Below, piece by piece: positions 18,775-27,167 of a DNA stretch of 64,000 nt (position 1 is its first letter; every line of letters starts with the position of its first letter). The notes under the pieces are model-generated. The model did no database searches. It was not told the origin of the DNA and was given only the letters and a program-made list of their open reading frames with translations. The DNA comes from Salegentibacter tibetensis (GTDB lineage: Bacteria > Bacteroidota > Bacteroidia > Flavobacteriales > Flavobacteriaceae), in the NCBI RefSeq assembly GCF_020164485.1, contig NZ_JAIQZA010000021.1, positions 1 through 64,000 of the forward strand. The letters run 5' to 3'. Made by a program: the position numbers and the translations under genes.

Positions 18775-19857
18775 TTAACCTAGTTCTTCACCAAAATTCT
18801 CAATTGCCTTTTCCCTAAGCGCCTTGATTTCCTGTATTTTTTCCTTCGGAGAAATTAACAACACATTATCATTTTCTACCACGATAAAATCCTTTAAGCC
18901 TTCTAAGACCACAACCTTGCTATTTTGAGTTTTAATAATATTTCCGGTAGAATTAATAGGCAGTAAACGCCCGTTTACCATTGTATTACCTCGATCGTCC
19001 TGCGGCAGTTCATCTTCCAGGGATTTCCAGGTTCCCAGATCGTTCCATTTAAATTTTGCTGGAATAACATATACCTTATCAGACTTTTCTATAATTGCGT
19101 AATCTATAGAAACATTCTGTGTTTTATGATAGTTTTCATTTAAAAATTCCTGCTCCCGATCAGTATTGTAATAATCATTTCCCGCTTCAAAAAGTCTGAA
19201 AGTTTCCGGTTGGTACTTTTTAAAACTTTCCAGAATAAAAGCGGCACTCCAGATAAAAATACCCGCATTCCAAAGATAATTCCCTTCCTCTAAAAAGGTT
19301 TCAGCCTTTTTAAATGAAGGTTTCTCAGTAAACTTTAAAACCCTTTTAGAACCTTCGGTTTCATCTTTTTTGTATTTAATATATCCATACCCGGTATTGG
19401 GAAAAGTAGGTTCAATACCCAGAGTAACGAGTTTATTTTCAGAGGAAACAATATTAAAAGCTTCTTCAATATTTTCTTGAAAATCGTTATCACCCTGAAT
19501 CCAGTGATCACTAGGTGCTACAAGAATTAACGCGTCCTTGTTTTTCTTCTTGATCTTTAAAGCGCCTAATAAAATGCTAGGGGCTGTATTTCGCATTTCA
19601 GGTTCCAGTACAATCTGCTCATCTTCTACCTGCGGCAGCTGCTCTTTTACCGTTTCTCTATAATCTTTATGAGTAAGGATTATAATATTCTCTTTAGGCA
19701 TCAGCTTGGCCAAACGATGAAAAGTAGTTTGGATAAGCGTTGATCCTGCCCCAAGAATATCTTGAAATTGCTTGGGAAATTGCGTGGTACTTATAGGCCA
19801 GAACCGGGAACCAATCCCGCCGGCCATTAAAATCGCGTAGTGATTTGTGTTTTTCAT
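18775..19857 (-). CDS. manC: Mannose-1-phosphate guanylyltransferase
   Basis: Makes GDP-mannose from mannose 1-phosphate and GTP for glycan synthesis. Start chosen at 19857 (MKNTNHYAILMAGGIGSRFWPIS), which places the GGxGxRxWP nucleotide site at about residue 12; the longer frame from 19896 runs into sprT. The 360-residue length fits the short form without the phosphomannose isomerase domain. Other motifs are VAPSDHWI and FTEKP. Eleven bases separate it from the sprT stop. Confidence 0.9.
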   Translation of the reverse strand: MKNTNHYAILMAGGIGSRFWPISTTQFPKQFQDILGAGSTLIQTTFHRLAKLMPKENIIILTHKDYRETVKEQLPQVEDEQIVLEPEMRNTAPSILLGALKIKKKNKDALILVAPSDHWIQGDNDFQENIEEAFNIVSSENKLVTLGIEPTFPNTGYGYIKYKKDETEGSKRVLKFTEKPSFKKAETFLEEGNYLWNAGIFIWSAAFILESFKKYQPETFRLFEAGNDYYNTDREQEFLNENYHKTQNVSIDYAIIEKSDKVYVIPAKFKWNDLGTWKSLEDELPQDDRGNTMVNGRLLPINSTGNIIKTQNSKVVVLEGLKDFIVVENDNVLLISPKEKIQEIKALREKAIENFGEELG

Positions 19858-19867
19858 AGAAAAGAAA

Positions 19868-20467
19868 TTAATTTTTGAGCAACTCAACTTCCGCATTGGG
19901 TTGAAACAAATAAACTTTGCCCGTATCTACTTCCAGACATTCGTAGCGTTTTATTCTTCTCTCCCCTTTTTTAAACGTTTTACCATTATAGATTCTGAAA
20001 ATCCCTCCAAATGGAATTTCAAAAATATAGTTTTTATCATTCTCAGGATCAAAACTTTTAAGCGCTACCGATAATTTTGCATCAGTATCACTACTGGCTT
20101 TTGGATTTCTAAAATGCTGCGCAATTACCGGAAGCAATCCTGAAGGAAAAATTTCAGGTCTAATAAAAGGCAACATTAACTCCCTGAAGGTAAATTTCCA
20201 TTCGTGACCATGGGGTTTTATTTTCCTCCCAAATCTTTCGAAAGCTAATAAATGCGCTATTTCATGTACCGAAGTGATTAAAAAACGGTATTTGTTCAGG
20301 TTTGCATTAACCGTAATTTGCTGAGCTCCGTTTGGCATTCTCCGGTAATCCCCATGCCTGGTTTTGCGCTCATTTACAATCTTTAAATGAACATTATTGG
20401 CCTTAATCATTTCAAATACCGGAGGAACAGCTCGTTCTGGAATATATCTTTCAAGGATTTCTCTCAT
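19868..20467 (-). CDS. SprT-like zinc metalloprotease domain protein
   Basis: A 199-residue protein with the zinc motif HEIAH (in TSVHEIAHLLAFERFGRKIKPHGHEWK), a third ligand in HGHEW, and a C-terminal basic part. This matches the SprT/Spartan-like fold; the bacterial members are little studied. It lies between an SDR gene (3 bp away) and manC, so it is co-transcribed with them. Confidence 0.85.
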   Translation of the reverse strand: MREILERYIPERAVPPVFEMIKANNVHLKIVNERKTRHGDYRRMPNGAQQITVNANLNKYRFLITSVHEIAHLLAFERFGRKIKPHGHEWKFTFRELMLPFIRPEIFPSGLLPVIAQHFRNPKASSDTDAKLSVALKSFDPENDKNYIFEIPFGGIFRIYNGKTFKKGERRIKRYECLEVDTGKVYLFQPNAEVELLKN

Positions 20468-20470
20468 CGG

Positions 20471-21151
20471 CTACGGTGTGCTACTGGATACCTGGAGCAA
20501 TTTCCCATTATAAAATTTATGCCCGGTGAGACTAAAATTTGCGATATATTCAGCCATATCCTTCGCCGAAAGTGGAACTTCCAGACCGGGAAATGCTTCT
20601 TCCAGCATTTCGGTTTGTACCGCTCCTAAAGCTAATACATTAAATGAAGGTCCATTTTCTTTATATTCTTCAGCCAAAAGTTCGGTTAATGTAATAACGG
20701 CTGCCTTACTCGAACTATAAGCCGAAAGTCCCGGGAATTTCACACTGCCCTGCACCCCACCCATCGTACTAATGTTGACTACGTGTGCATTTTTATTCAT
20801 AAAAGGTAGTAGTTTTTGAGTTAAACCAACTACTCCAAATACATTAGTGCTATATATTTTCTGAAATTCTTCTGCTGAAATTTCTTCAAAAGGCTTATTG
20901 ATAAGTGCCCCGGCATTATTTAGCAAAACATCCACCTGTTCCCATTTCGCATCGATAAACGCTGAAACTTTTTTAAGATCTTCAGCCTTTGAAATATCGC
21001 AGGAAAAAGTTGTTACGCTGTCTAAATTAAGCTCAGAAACCGGTTTATCGTTTCGGGAAAGCGCCAGTACCTTATGCCCCTTTTCGGCAAAAAACTTTAC
21101 CATTTCATAGCCAATTCCGCGGCTGGTTCCTGTTATGACAATATGTTTCAT
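20471..21151 (-). CDS. Short-chain dehydrogenase/reductase
   Basis: A 226-residue Rossmann oxidoreductase. The NAD(P) site TGTSRGIG is at 8-15, the NAG motif in LLNNAGAL, the catalytic Ser in NISTMGG, and the catalytic pair in YSSSK. The substrate cannot be told from the sequence. First gene of a tight run (SDR, sprT, manC, DUF389). Confidence 0.88.
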   Translation of the reverse strand: MKHIVITGTSRGIGYEMVKFFAEKGHKVLALSRNDKPVSELNLDSVTTFSCDISKAEDLKKVSAFIDAKWEQVDVLLNNAGALINKPFEEISAEEFQKIYSTNVFGVVGLTQKLLPFMNKNAHVVNISTMGGVQGSVKFPGLSAYSSSKAAVITLTELLAEEYKENGPSFNVLALGAVQTEMLEEAFPGLEVPLSAKDMAEYIANFSLTGHKFYNGKLLQVSSSTP

Positions 21152-21182
21152 TTATTTAAAATTATTTCCGATGTTCACTTTT

Positions 21183-22178
21183 TTAGTGTCCAGCATCATG
21201 TTGGTTTAACTTTATTTCTTTTTCTGGCGTGTTGGCCATTTTTAATATTCCCGGGATCACGCTTTCAATCACTCTCGTCATATGAGATACATCAAGTTTT
21301 TCAGCTTCATCGGCCACGTGATGATAGTAATCATAATTAGTGAAATCGAAAGTTGAAATTGTTTGAGACGGGACATTAAATTCCTCGAAAAACGGATAAT
21401 TATCGCTTCGTTTAAACAGGTTATATTCCTTGGCCTGTGGCAGAAAGCCAAGCACTTTTTCCCCTGAATATTCATTGAATTTTTCAGCAAAATTAGAATT
21501 TTCGTAACCGGTTAGATAGCCTATATAATCTTTTTCGTTCATAGGCACGCCAATCATTTCAAAATTGAATAAAGTGTAAAGATCCAGGTCGTCTTCCTTA
21601 AGTTTCTGTGCTATTTTCTTTGCACCTTGAAGCCCCATTTCTTCAGCCGAAAATAATACGAACATGATACTGCGTTTATTATCGTCTATTTCAGCAAATT
21701 TCTTGGCCAGTTCTACAACAGCCACAGTCCCGGCAGCATTATCGTTCGCACCATTAGCGATTGAATCTCCTTCTATCGGCTCCTGAATTCCTATATGATC
21801 ATAATGAGCTCCAAGAATAATGAATTCATCCTTTAGCTTAGAATCGTTTCCTTCCAGTACTCCAACTATATTAAATCCTTCCATACCCTGGATTTCAAAA
21901 TTATGGCGGTAAGTGTCAAAATATTTTTGAAGACCGTTTTCTTCAAAAATGCTTTCAATTCTTTGCGCGGCCATTTCAATTCCTTCCGAACCTGTTTGTC
22001 TTCCTTTTAATTCGTCTGAAGACAAATAATTCAGTAATTCTTCAACTTCAGCTTGCTGAACATTGATATTTAAACCGGTTTTTACTTCTTCTGAAGTTTG
22101 GACCGCTTGTGAGTTTCCGCAGGAAGAAATTAGCAGAAGCGCGGCAAATAAAGCAAAACTTAGTGTGATTTTTCTCAT
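21183..22178 (-). CDS. M28-family zinc peptidase lipoprotein
   Basis: A 331-residue aminopeptidase-like protein. Start chosen at 22178 (MRKITLSFALFAALLLISSCGNS), which gives a lipoprotein signal with lipobox ISSC; the longer frame would add an unlikely tail. Metal-site motifs are GAHYDHIG, GANDNAAGTVAV and LFSAEEMGLQGA. It probably works at the cell envelope. It is separated from pdhC by a hairpin terminator. Confidence 0.87.
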   Translation of the reverse strand: MRKITLSFALFAALLLISSCGNSQAVQTSEEVKTGLNINVQQAEVEELLNYLSSDELKGRQTGSEGIEMAAQRIESIFEENGLQKYFDTYRHNFEIQGMEGFNIVGVLEGNDSKLKDEFIILGAHYDHIGIQEPIEGDSIANGANDNAAGTVAVVELAKKFAEIDDNKRSIMFVLFSAEEMGLQGAKKIAQKLKEDDLDLYTLFNFEMIGVPMNEKDYIGYLTGYENSNFAEKFNEYSGEKVLGFLPQAKEYNLFKRSDNYPFFEEFNVPSQTISTFDFTNYDYYHHVADEAEKLDVSHMTRVIESVIPGILKMANTPEKEIKLNQHDAGH

Positions 22179-22193
22179 ACCGTTAAAGATAAA

Positions 22194-22219
22194 AAAATCC
22201 CGCAAGAGTGCGGGATTTT
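22194..22219 (-). terminator. Terminator after pdhAC
   Basis: Perfect 11-base arms AAAATCCCGCA (22194-22204) and TGCGGGATTTT (22209-22219) with a 4-base loop, followed on the minus strand by a T run. It closes the pdhA-pdhC unit. Confidence 0.88.
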
Positions 22220-22245
22220 AATAATTAGTTATTTTAAAACCTGGT

Positions 22246-23913
22246 TTACGCTAGCATAGTCACCGGGTTTTCCATGTAAGTTTTAAGCGTTTTTAAGAAA
22301 GCAGCACCGGTTGCTCCATCTACTGTTCTGTGATCGCAGGCAAGGGTTAACTTCATGGTATTTCCTACCACGATTTGTCCGTTTTTCACTACTGGTTTTT
22401 CAACAATAGTTCCTACAGAAAGGATTGCAGAGTTTGGCTGGTTAATGATACTGGTAAACTCAACAATACCAAACATACCCAGATTAGAAACAGTAAAGGT
22501 ACTTCCTTCCATCTCATTTGGCTGCAATTTCTTGTTTCTTGCTTTACCGGCAACGTCTTTTACATTGTTCCCAATTTGGGTCATAGACATTTGATCGGCA
22601 AATTTTAAAACAGGAACTACAAGGCCTTCTTCTACCGCTACAGCAACACCCATATGAATGTGTTTAGCTATTTTCATAGATTCATTTGTCCACTGGCTGT
22701 TTACCTGTGGGTGTTTGCGAAGCGCCATGGCACTGGCCTTAATTACCATATCGTTAAAGGAAACCTTCACATCTGGCATTTCGTTAATTTGCTTACGTGA
22801 AGCCATTGCATTTGCCATATCTACCTCTATAGTAAGATAGTAATGCGGCGCATTAAACTTAGATTCCCCAAGTCTTTTTGCGATGGTTTTACGCATTTGA
22901 GAGTTTTTAATCTCCTCAAAGCTTTCTTCTCCTGCAGGCACATAAGGTTGTGGCGCAGCAGCAGCAGCATCTTCTTTGCCGGCTTTTGCTTCAGCAGGTT
23001 TTTCTGAAGGTTTATAATCTTCGATATCCTTTTTCACGATACGGCCATTGCCGCCGGTACCTTCCACATCTGAAAGATCTATACCTTTATCTTCTGCCAT
23101 TTTCTTGGCAAGCGGAGAAGCAAAAATTCTTCCACCGTCTTTAGATGAACCTGAAGATTTCTTATCTGAAGATTTGCTTTCTTCTTTTTCTTCAGATTTA
23201 TCTGATTTTTTATCGTCTTTCTTATCTGATTTTCCTGAAGATTTTTTAGACTTTCCGTCTACTGAAACGTTAGAAACATCTGTTCCTTCCGGTCCAATAA
23301 TAGCAAGAAGACTATCAACCTTTGCGGTTTCGCCTTCTTCAAGACCAATTTTAAGCAAAGTCCCTTCATAGAAAGATTCGAATTCCATCGTAGCCTTATC
23401 GGTTTCGATCTCAGCCAGAATATCTCCTTCTTCAACTTTGTCGCCTTCCTTTTTCAACCAGGATGCAACGGTACCTTCTTCCATGGTATCACTAAGGCGG
23501 GGCATAGTAATAATCTCTACGCCTTCCGGAATTCCCCCATCGTCGCTATCGCCATCACTTTCAGCTTCATCTTCTGCCTCGTCTTCATCAGCACCTGACT
23601 TATCTTCTTTCTTATCTTTCTTTTCGTCTTTACCAGAATCTCCGCCACCTTTCAGCAATTCAGAAATATCTTCTCCTTCCTCACCTATAATAGCAAGTAA
23701 AGTATCTACAGGGGCGGTTTCGCCTTCTTCGATACCAATATGAAGTAAAGTCCCTTCGTGAAAAGACTCAAATTCCATCGTAGCTTTATCGGTTTCTATT
23801 TCAGCAAGGATATCTCCTTCTTCAACTTTATCACCTTTTTGCTTTAACCACTTCGCAACAACACCTTCTTCCATGGTGTCGCTCAAACGCGGCATATTGA
23901 TTACTTCTGCCAT
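22246..23913 (-). CDS. pdhC: Pyruvate dehydrogenase E2, dihydrolipoyl acetyltransferase
   Basis: Core of the pyruvate dehydrogenase complex. The 555 residues show two lipoyl domains (about 1-80 and 135-215), each with the lipoylated lysine in EIETDKATMEF. Two Lys/Ser/Asp/Glu-rich linkers follow, then an E3/E1-binding domain (FASPLAKKMAEDKGIDLSDVEGTGGNGRIVKKDI), and a catalytic domain ending with DHRTVDGATGA. The two lipoyl segments are near copies at protein and DNA level. It follows pdhA by 3 bp. No E1 beta or E3 gene is adjacent. Confidence 0.96.
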   Translation of the reverse strand: MAEVINMPRLSDTMEEGVVAKWLKQKGDKVEEGDILAEIETDKATMEFESFHEGTLLHIGIEEGETAPVDTLLAIIGEEGEDISELLKGGGDSGKDEKKDKKEDKSGADEDEAEDEAESDGDSDDGGIPEGVEIITMPRLSDTMEEGTVASWLKKEGDKVEEGDILAEIETDKATMEFESFYEGTLLKIGLEEGETAKVDSLLAIIGPEGTDVSNVSVDGKSKKSSGKSDKKDDKKSDKSEEKEESKSSDKKSSGSSKDGGRIFASPLAKKMAEDKGIDLSDVEGTGGNGRIVKKDIEDYKPSEKPAEAKAGKEDAAAAAPQPYVPAGEESFEEIKNSQMRKTIAKRLGESKFNAPHYYLTIEVDMANAMASRKQINEMPDVKVSFNDMVIKASAMALRKHPQVNSQWTNESMKIAKHIHMGVAVAVEEGLVVPVLKFADQMSMTQIGNNVKDVAGKARNKKLQPNEMEGSTFTVSNLGMFGIVEFTSIINQPNSAILSVGTIVEKPVVKNGQIVVGNTMKLTLACDHRTVDGATGAAFLKTLKTYMENPVTMLA

Positions 23914-23916
23914 AAT

Positions 23917-24918
23917 TTACTGAGGTTTATGTGCTAAAAACGGATAATCTTCCTGTTCGTAAACAACATCATACATCACGTTCTTTTCCGGGAAACCTGA
24001 CTCTTCAGCAAATTTCTCACATTCGGATACCTTATCCTTAACGCGTTTGTTGATCTCTTTTATTTCATCTTCTGAAGCATACTTTTTATCCTTAATTATC
24101 TTCAACACCTTGGTGATTGGATCTAATTCCTGATATTCTGCAACTTCTTCTTTTGTTCTATATTGCTGGGCATCACTCATAGAGTGACCACGATAACGGT
24201 AAGTTTTCATTTCTAAAAATGTAGGCCCGTCACCTTTTCTTGCTCTTTTAATCGCTTCATCTAAAGCTTCTGCTACTTTAATAGGATCCATAGCATCTAC
24301 AGGACCGCAAGGCATTTCGTAACCATTACCAAGCTTCCAGATATCGGTACCTTTAGCAGTTCTTGCTACAGAAGTTCCCATAGCATAACCGTTATTTTCT
24401 ACACAAAACACCACCGGTAAATTCCATTTCACGGCCATATTTAATGTTTCGTGAAGAGAACCCTGTCTTGCAGCACCATCACCTAAGAAAGTAAGTGTAA
24501 CCGCTTCTCGCTTAAAGTATTTATCTGCAAATGCAAGCCCCGCACCAAGTGGGATTTGCCCTCCTACAATACCATGACCTCCATAAAAGTTATGTTCTTT
24601 AGAGAAAATATGCATAGAACCACCAAGACCTTGAGATGTCCCTGTACCTTTACCGTAAAGCTCTGCCATCACTCTTTTAGGATCTACCCCTAAACCAATT
24701 GGCTGCACGTGGTTACGATAAGCAGTAATCATTTTATCCTTTTCCAGGTCCATCACATGAAGGGCTCCTGCCAGGATAGCTTCCTGCCCATTATACAAAT
24801 GCAAAAAACCTCTTACTTTCTGCTGAATGTAAACTTGTGCAAGTTTATCTTCAAATTTACGCCAAAACAGCATATCCTCGTACCACTTTAAATAGGTGGC
24901 TTTTGTTACTTTCTTCAT
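23917..24918 (-). CDS. pdhA: Pyruvate dehydrogenase E1 alpha subunit
   Basis: Thiamine-diphosphate-dependent decarboxylase subunit. The 333 residues contain the ThDP motif GDGAARQGSLHETLNMA to VVFCVENNGYAMGTS and the phosphorylation-loop region YRYRGHSMSD. Length is standard for E1 alpha of the two-subunit type, so a separate pdhB is expected elsewhere. First gene of the pdhA-pdhC unit. Confidence 0.95.
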   Translation of the reverse strand: MKKVTKATYLKWYEDMLFWRKFEDKLAQVYIQQKVRGFLHLYNGQEAILAGALHVMDLEKDKMITAYRNHVQPIGLGVDPKRVMAELYGKGTGTSQGLGGSMHIFSKEHNFYGGHGIVGGQIPLGAGLAFADKYFKREAVTLTFLGDGAARQGSLHETLNMAVKWNLPVVFCVENNGYAMGTSVARTAKGTDIWKLGNGYEMPCGPVDAMDPIKVAEALDEAIKRARKGDGPTFLEMKTYRYRGHSMSDAQQYRTKEEVAEYQELDPITKVLKIIKDKKYASEDEIKEINKRVKDKVSECEKFAEESGFPEKNVMYDVVYEQEDYPFLAHKPQ

Positions 24919-25026
24919 TTAACTTATTAATTTTAAGGCCAGACAGATGGGTTTGCCAAGCGGAAAACAAAAATACTATTTTCAATAAGAATGGAAAACA
25001 GTTTTCAAGCAAAAATAACGAAAACG

Positions 25027-25509
25027 TTATAATACTGAATTTTCAAAAATTAAAGGTAGTAAATCTTTTATAGAGTTTGCCTTCATCACCTTACCACTCT
25101 CGCCCATAAAATAAACTGCGATTTCAGCTTTCTGCTTTAATTCATACTCCACCAACGCCTGCCTGCAAGCACCACACGGTGGCACTGGGGCTTCAACTTT
25201 ATGCTTCATAGATTTAGCTGAAATGGCAATATTTTGAATTTGAGCTTCCGGATAGGCAGCCCCGGCGTAATAAATCGCGGTACGTTCTGCGCATAAACCC
25301 GAAGGATAAGAAGCATTTTCCTGATTGCTTCCGGCAACTATCTCATTATTATTTAAAGCTAAAGCAGCTCCAACCTTAAATTGAGAATAGGGTGCATAAG
25401 CTTTATCCCGGGCCAAGATCGCTTTATTCATTAAATTCTGAATAGCCTGTGGAAGTTCTTCTACAGATTCATAAACCTCAAAATTAGAGGTGATTTTTAA
25501 TGGTTTCAT
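25027..25509 (-). CDS. cdd: Cytidine deaminase
   Basis: Deaminates cytidine and deoxycytidine in pyrimidine salvage. Start chosen at 25509 (MKPLKITSNFEVYESVEELP), giving 160 residues, the normal length for the tetrameric form; the frame from 25557 adds a leucine-rich stretch with no counterpart in the family. Zinc and catalytic motifs are CAERTAIYYAG and PPCGACRQALVEY. It lies between porV and pdhA on the same strand. Confidence 0.93.
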   Translation of the reverse strand: MKPLKITSNFEVYESVEELPQAIQNLMNKAILARDKAYAPYSQFKVGAALALNNNEIVAGSNQENASYPSGLCAERTAIYYAGAAYPEAQIQNIAISAKSMKHKVEAPVPPCGACRQALVEYELKQKAEIAVYFMGESGKVMKANSIKDLLPLIFENSVL

Positions 25510-25590
25510 ATAAAAATAATTGGACAGGAAAGATAACAGAAAGCTTTCAGGTAGCAAATATTAAATTAATCAGTTCTTTTTCTGAAAAAG

Positions 25591-26748
25591 TTAATAGGTA
25601 GCGAATTGATCTCCAAAGTTAAAGGTTAATCCAAAACGCAGGGTCCCTTCTAAAGGACTTGGTACCGGTGAGGTAGAAAATAAATAGGAAATATCTATGT
25701 TAACCTGCTCATATTTAAAACCTGCCCCGAAAGAAGCAAACCTCCTGGATCCTTTGGTAAGACTTTCACTAAAATAGCCGGCACGAAATGCAAATGCTTC
25801 CCGATACATATATTCAGCTCCCAACGCCCAGGTCACTTCCCTAAGCTCTTCTCCTAAACCACCCGGTGCATCGCCCCAGGAAGTAAAGATACCTTCTATA
25901 GCACCTATATCATTATACCGCGCATCATCTTCGGCATCAATTTCTCCATCCCCATTAAAATCCCTCGGTGTAGGCACCAAAAGTTTATTGAACTCGACGT
26001 AAGCGCCCAGACGGTTCTCAATATCAAATATAAAATCGAAACCTGTTCCTACTTTAAAATTAGTTGGGATAAAATTTTCCTGCCCTGCATCGTCATATTT
26101 CATTTTAGGACCAATATTGGAAATATTAGCACCTGCTTTCCACACTCCGTCAAAACCTGAAAAAATCATTTGATCACTCTGATAATAGGCTGCCACATCT
26201 ACCCCAAAACTATTAGCTGCACCTAAGTCTTCTTCGTCTTGCAGACCAAGATCTGAACGCAAATAGCGCCCGGCAACAGCCATAGAAAGGTTTTCACTTA
26301 GACGTAATGAATATGAAAGATCGAAAGTAAGTTCGTTAGGATTAACTAATAAAGGAGCCTGTTCAAAACTGGATCGCTGTTCTATACTTCCCAGGCTAAA
26401 GTAACGCAAACTGGAAGCAAAAGCACTTCTTTCATTGATTCTATAGAAATAACTAATATTTCCCAGAAAAATATCGTTAACAATATCACTTAAATAAGGA
26501 GTATAAGAAACCCCTATCCCATGTTCACTGGTAGCAAAAGCATATTTAGCAGGATTCCATTGCTGGGAAAAAGCATCTGGAGAAGTGGCCACACCCTGAT
26601 CACCCATTCCGGCTGCTCTGGCATCGGCAGCTACAAGTAAAAAAGGGACTGCAGTAGTAATCACCCTATCCCTTTCTTCCTGGGCATTCATTTTAAACTG
26701 TGAGCTTAAAACTAAGCCGAGCAATAATATTGTAATTTTTTTCATCAT
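25591..26748 (-). CDS. porV: Type IX secretion outer-membrane protein PorV
   Basis: Outer-membrane shuttle of the type IX secretion system that carries cargo from the translocon to the PorU sortase. The 385 residues start with a signal peptide (MMKKITILLLGLVLSSQFKMNAQ) and then the PorV hallmark VPFLLVAADARAAGMGDQGVATSPDAFSQ (shown here only to name the motif region, about 34-62). The rest is beta-barrel of the FadL type, ending in an aromatic-rich strand. porU, which usually sits between gldJ and porV in this family, is not here. Confidence 0.93.
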   Translation of the reverse strand: MMKKITILLLGLVLSSQFKMNAQEERDRVITTAVPFLLVAADARAAGMGDQGVATSPDAFSQQWNPAKYAFATSEHGIGVSYTPYLSDIVNDIFLGNISYFYRINERSAFASSLRYFSLGSIEQRSSFEQAPLLVNPNELTFDLSYSLRLSENLSMAVAGRYLRSDLGLQDEEDLGAANSFGVDVAAYYQSDQMIFSGFDGVWKAGANISNIGPKMKYDDAGQENFIPTNFKVGTGFDFIFDIENRLGAYVEFNKLLVPTPRDFNGDGEIDAEDDARYNDIGAIEGIFTSWGDAPGGLGEELREVTWALGAEYMYREAFAFRAGYFSESLTKGSRRFASFGAGFKYEQVNIDISYLFSTSPVPSPLEGTLRFGLTFNFGDQFATY

Positions 26749-27167
26749 ATTAATTAATGATTAACAAATATATACTAATAATCTTGTTAAGAAAAGACCT
26801 TAAGTTTAAAATAATATTATAAAATAATACGTAAATAATTTAACATCTATAAAGCAATTAAAAAAAGTAGGGATAGACTCTTAACAACTGCAAAAAAGCT
26901 AAAATATTGTATGTTTAGTAATTTAGCCACTTTTTTAGGTGCTGCAAGCTTAAGTTTAATAAAATTCGTTTAATTTTGCTGCTTTCCTGCCTAACCTTAT
27001 GATGAATAAATAGGGACGCGGGAGTTTTCAAAGAGCTTCATATCTCCCTAAGCCCTAAGGTCATCAGGGTTTTAAATAAATTTGAAGCCTGGGAGACATC
27101 ATAAAATAAACTTGTACTTTTAGCGTTAATTACTATATTGCAAAGCCTAATATTTCTACCAAAAGAG
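26749..27167. other. gldJ/porV divergent region with a structured leader
   Basis: The 419 bp hold no gene. A promoter-like TAATTTTG at 26971-26978 would give gldJ a leader of about 180 nt. In it, TCTCCC (27043-27048) can pair either with upstream GGGAG (27020-27024) or with downstream GGGAGA (27091-27096), the latter enclosing a small hairpin CCCT/AGGG (27053-27056 with 27066-27069). A second possible -7 element, TACTTTTA, lies at about 27115. Confidence 0.4.

Noticed and set aside
23048-23743. Two Ser/Phe-rich plus-strand open frames of about 100 codons
   Set aside because: They are antisense to the acidic, lysine-rich linkers and lipoyl domains of pdhC, which produce such frames by composition.
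23300-23913. Near-identical DNA segments about 380 bp apart, looking like a tandem duplication or mobile repeat
   Set aside because: They are the two lipoyl domains of pdhC, a normal feature of this enzyme.
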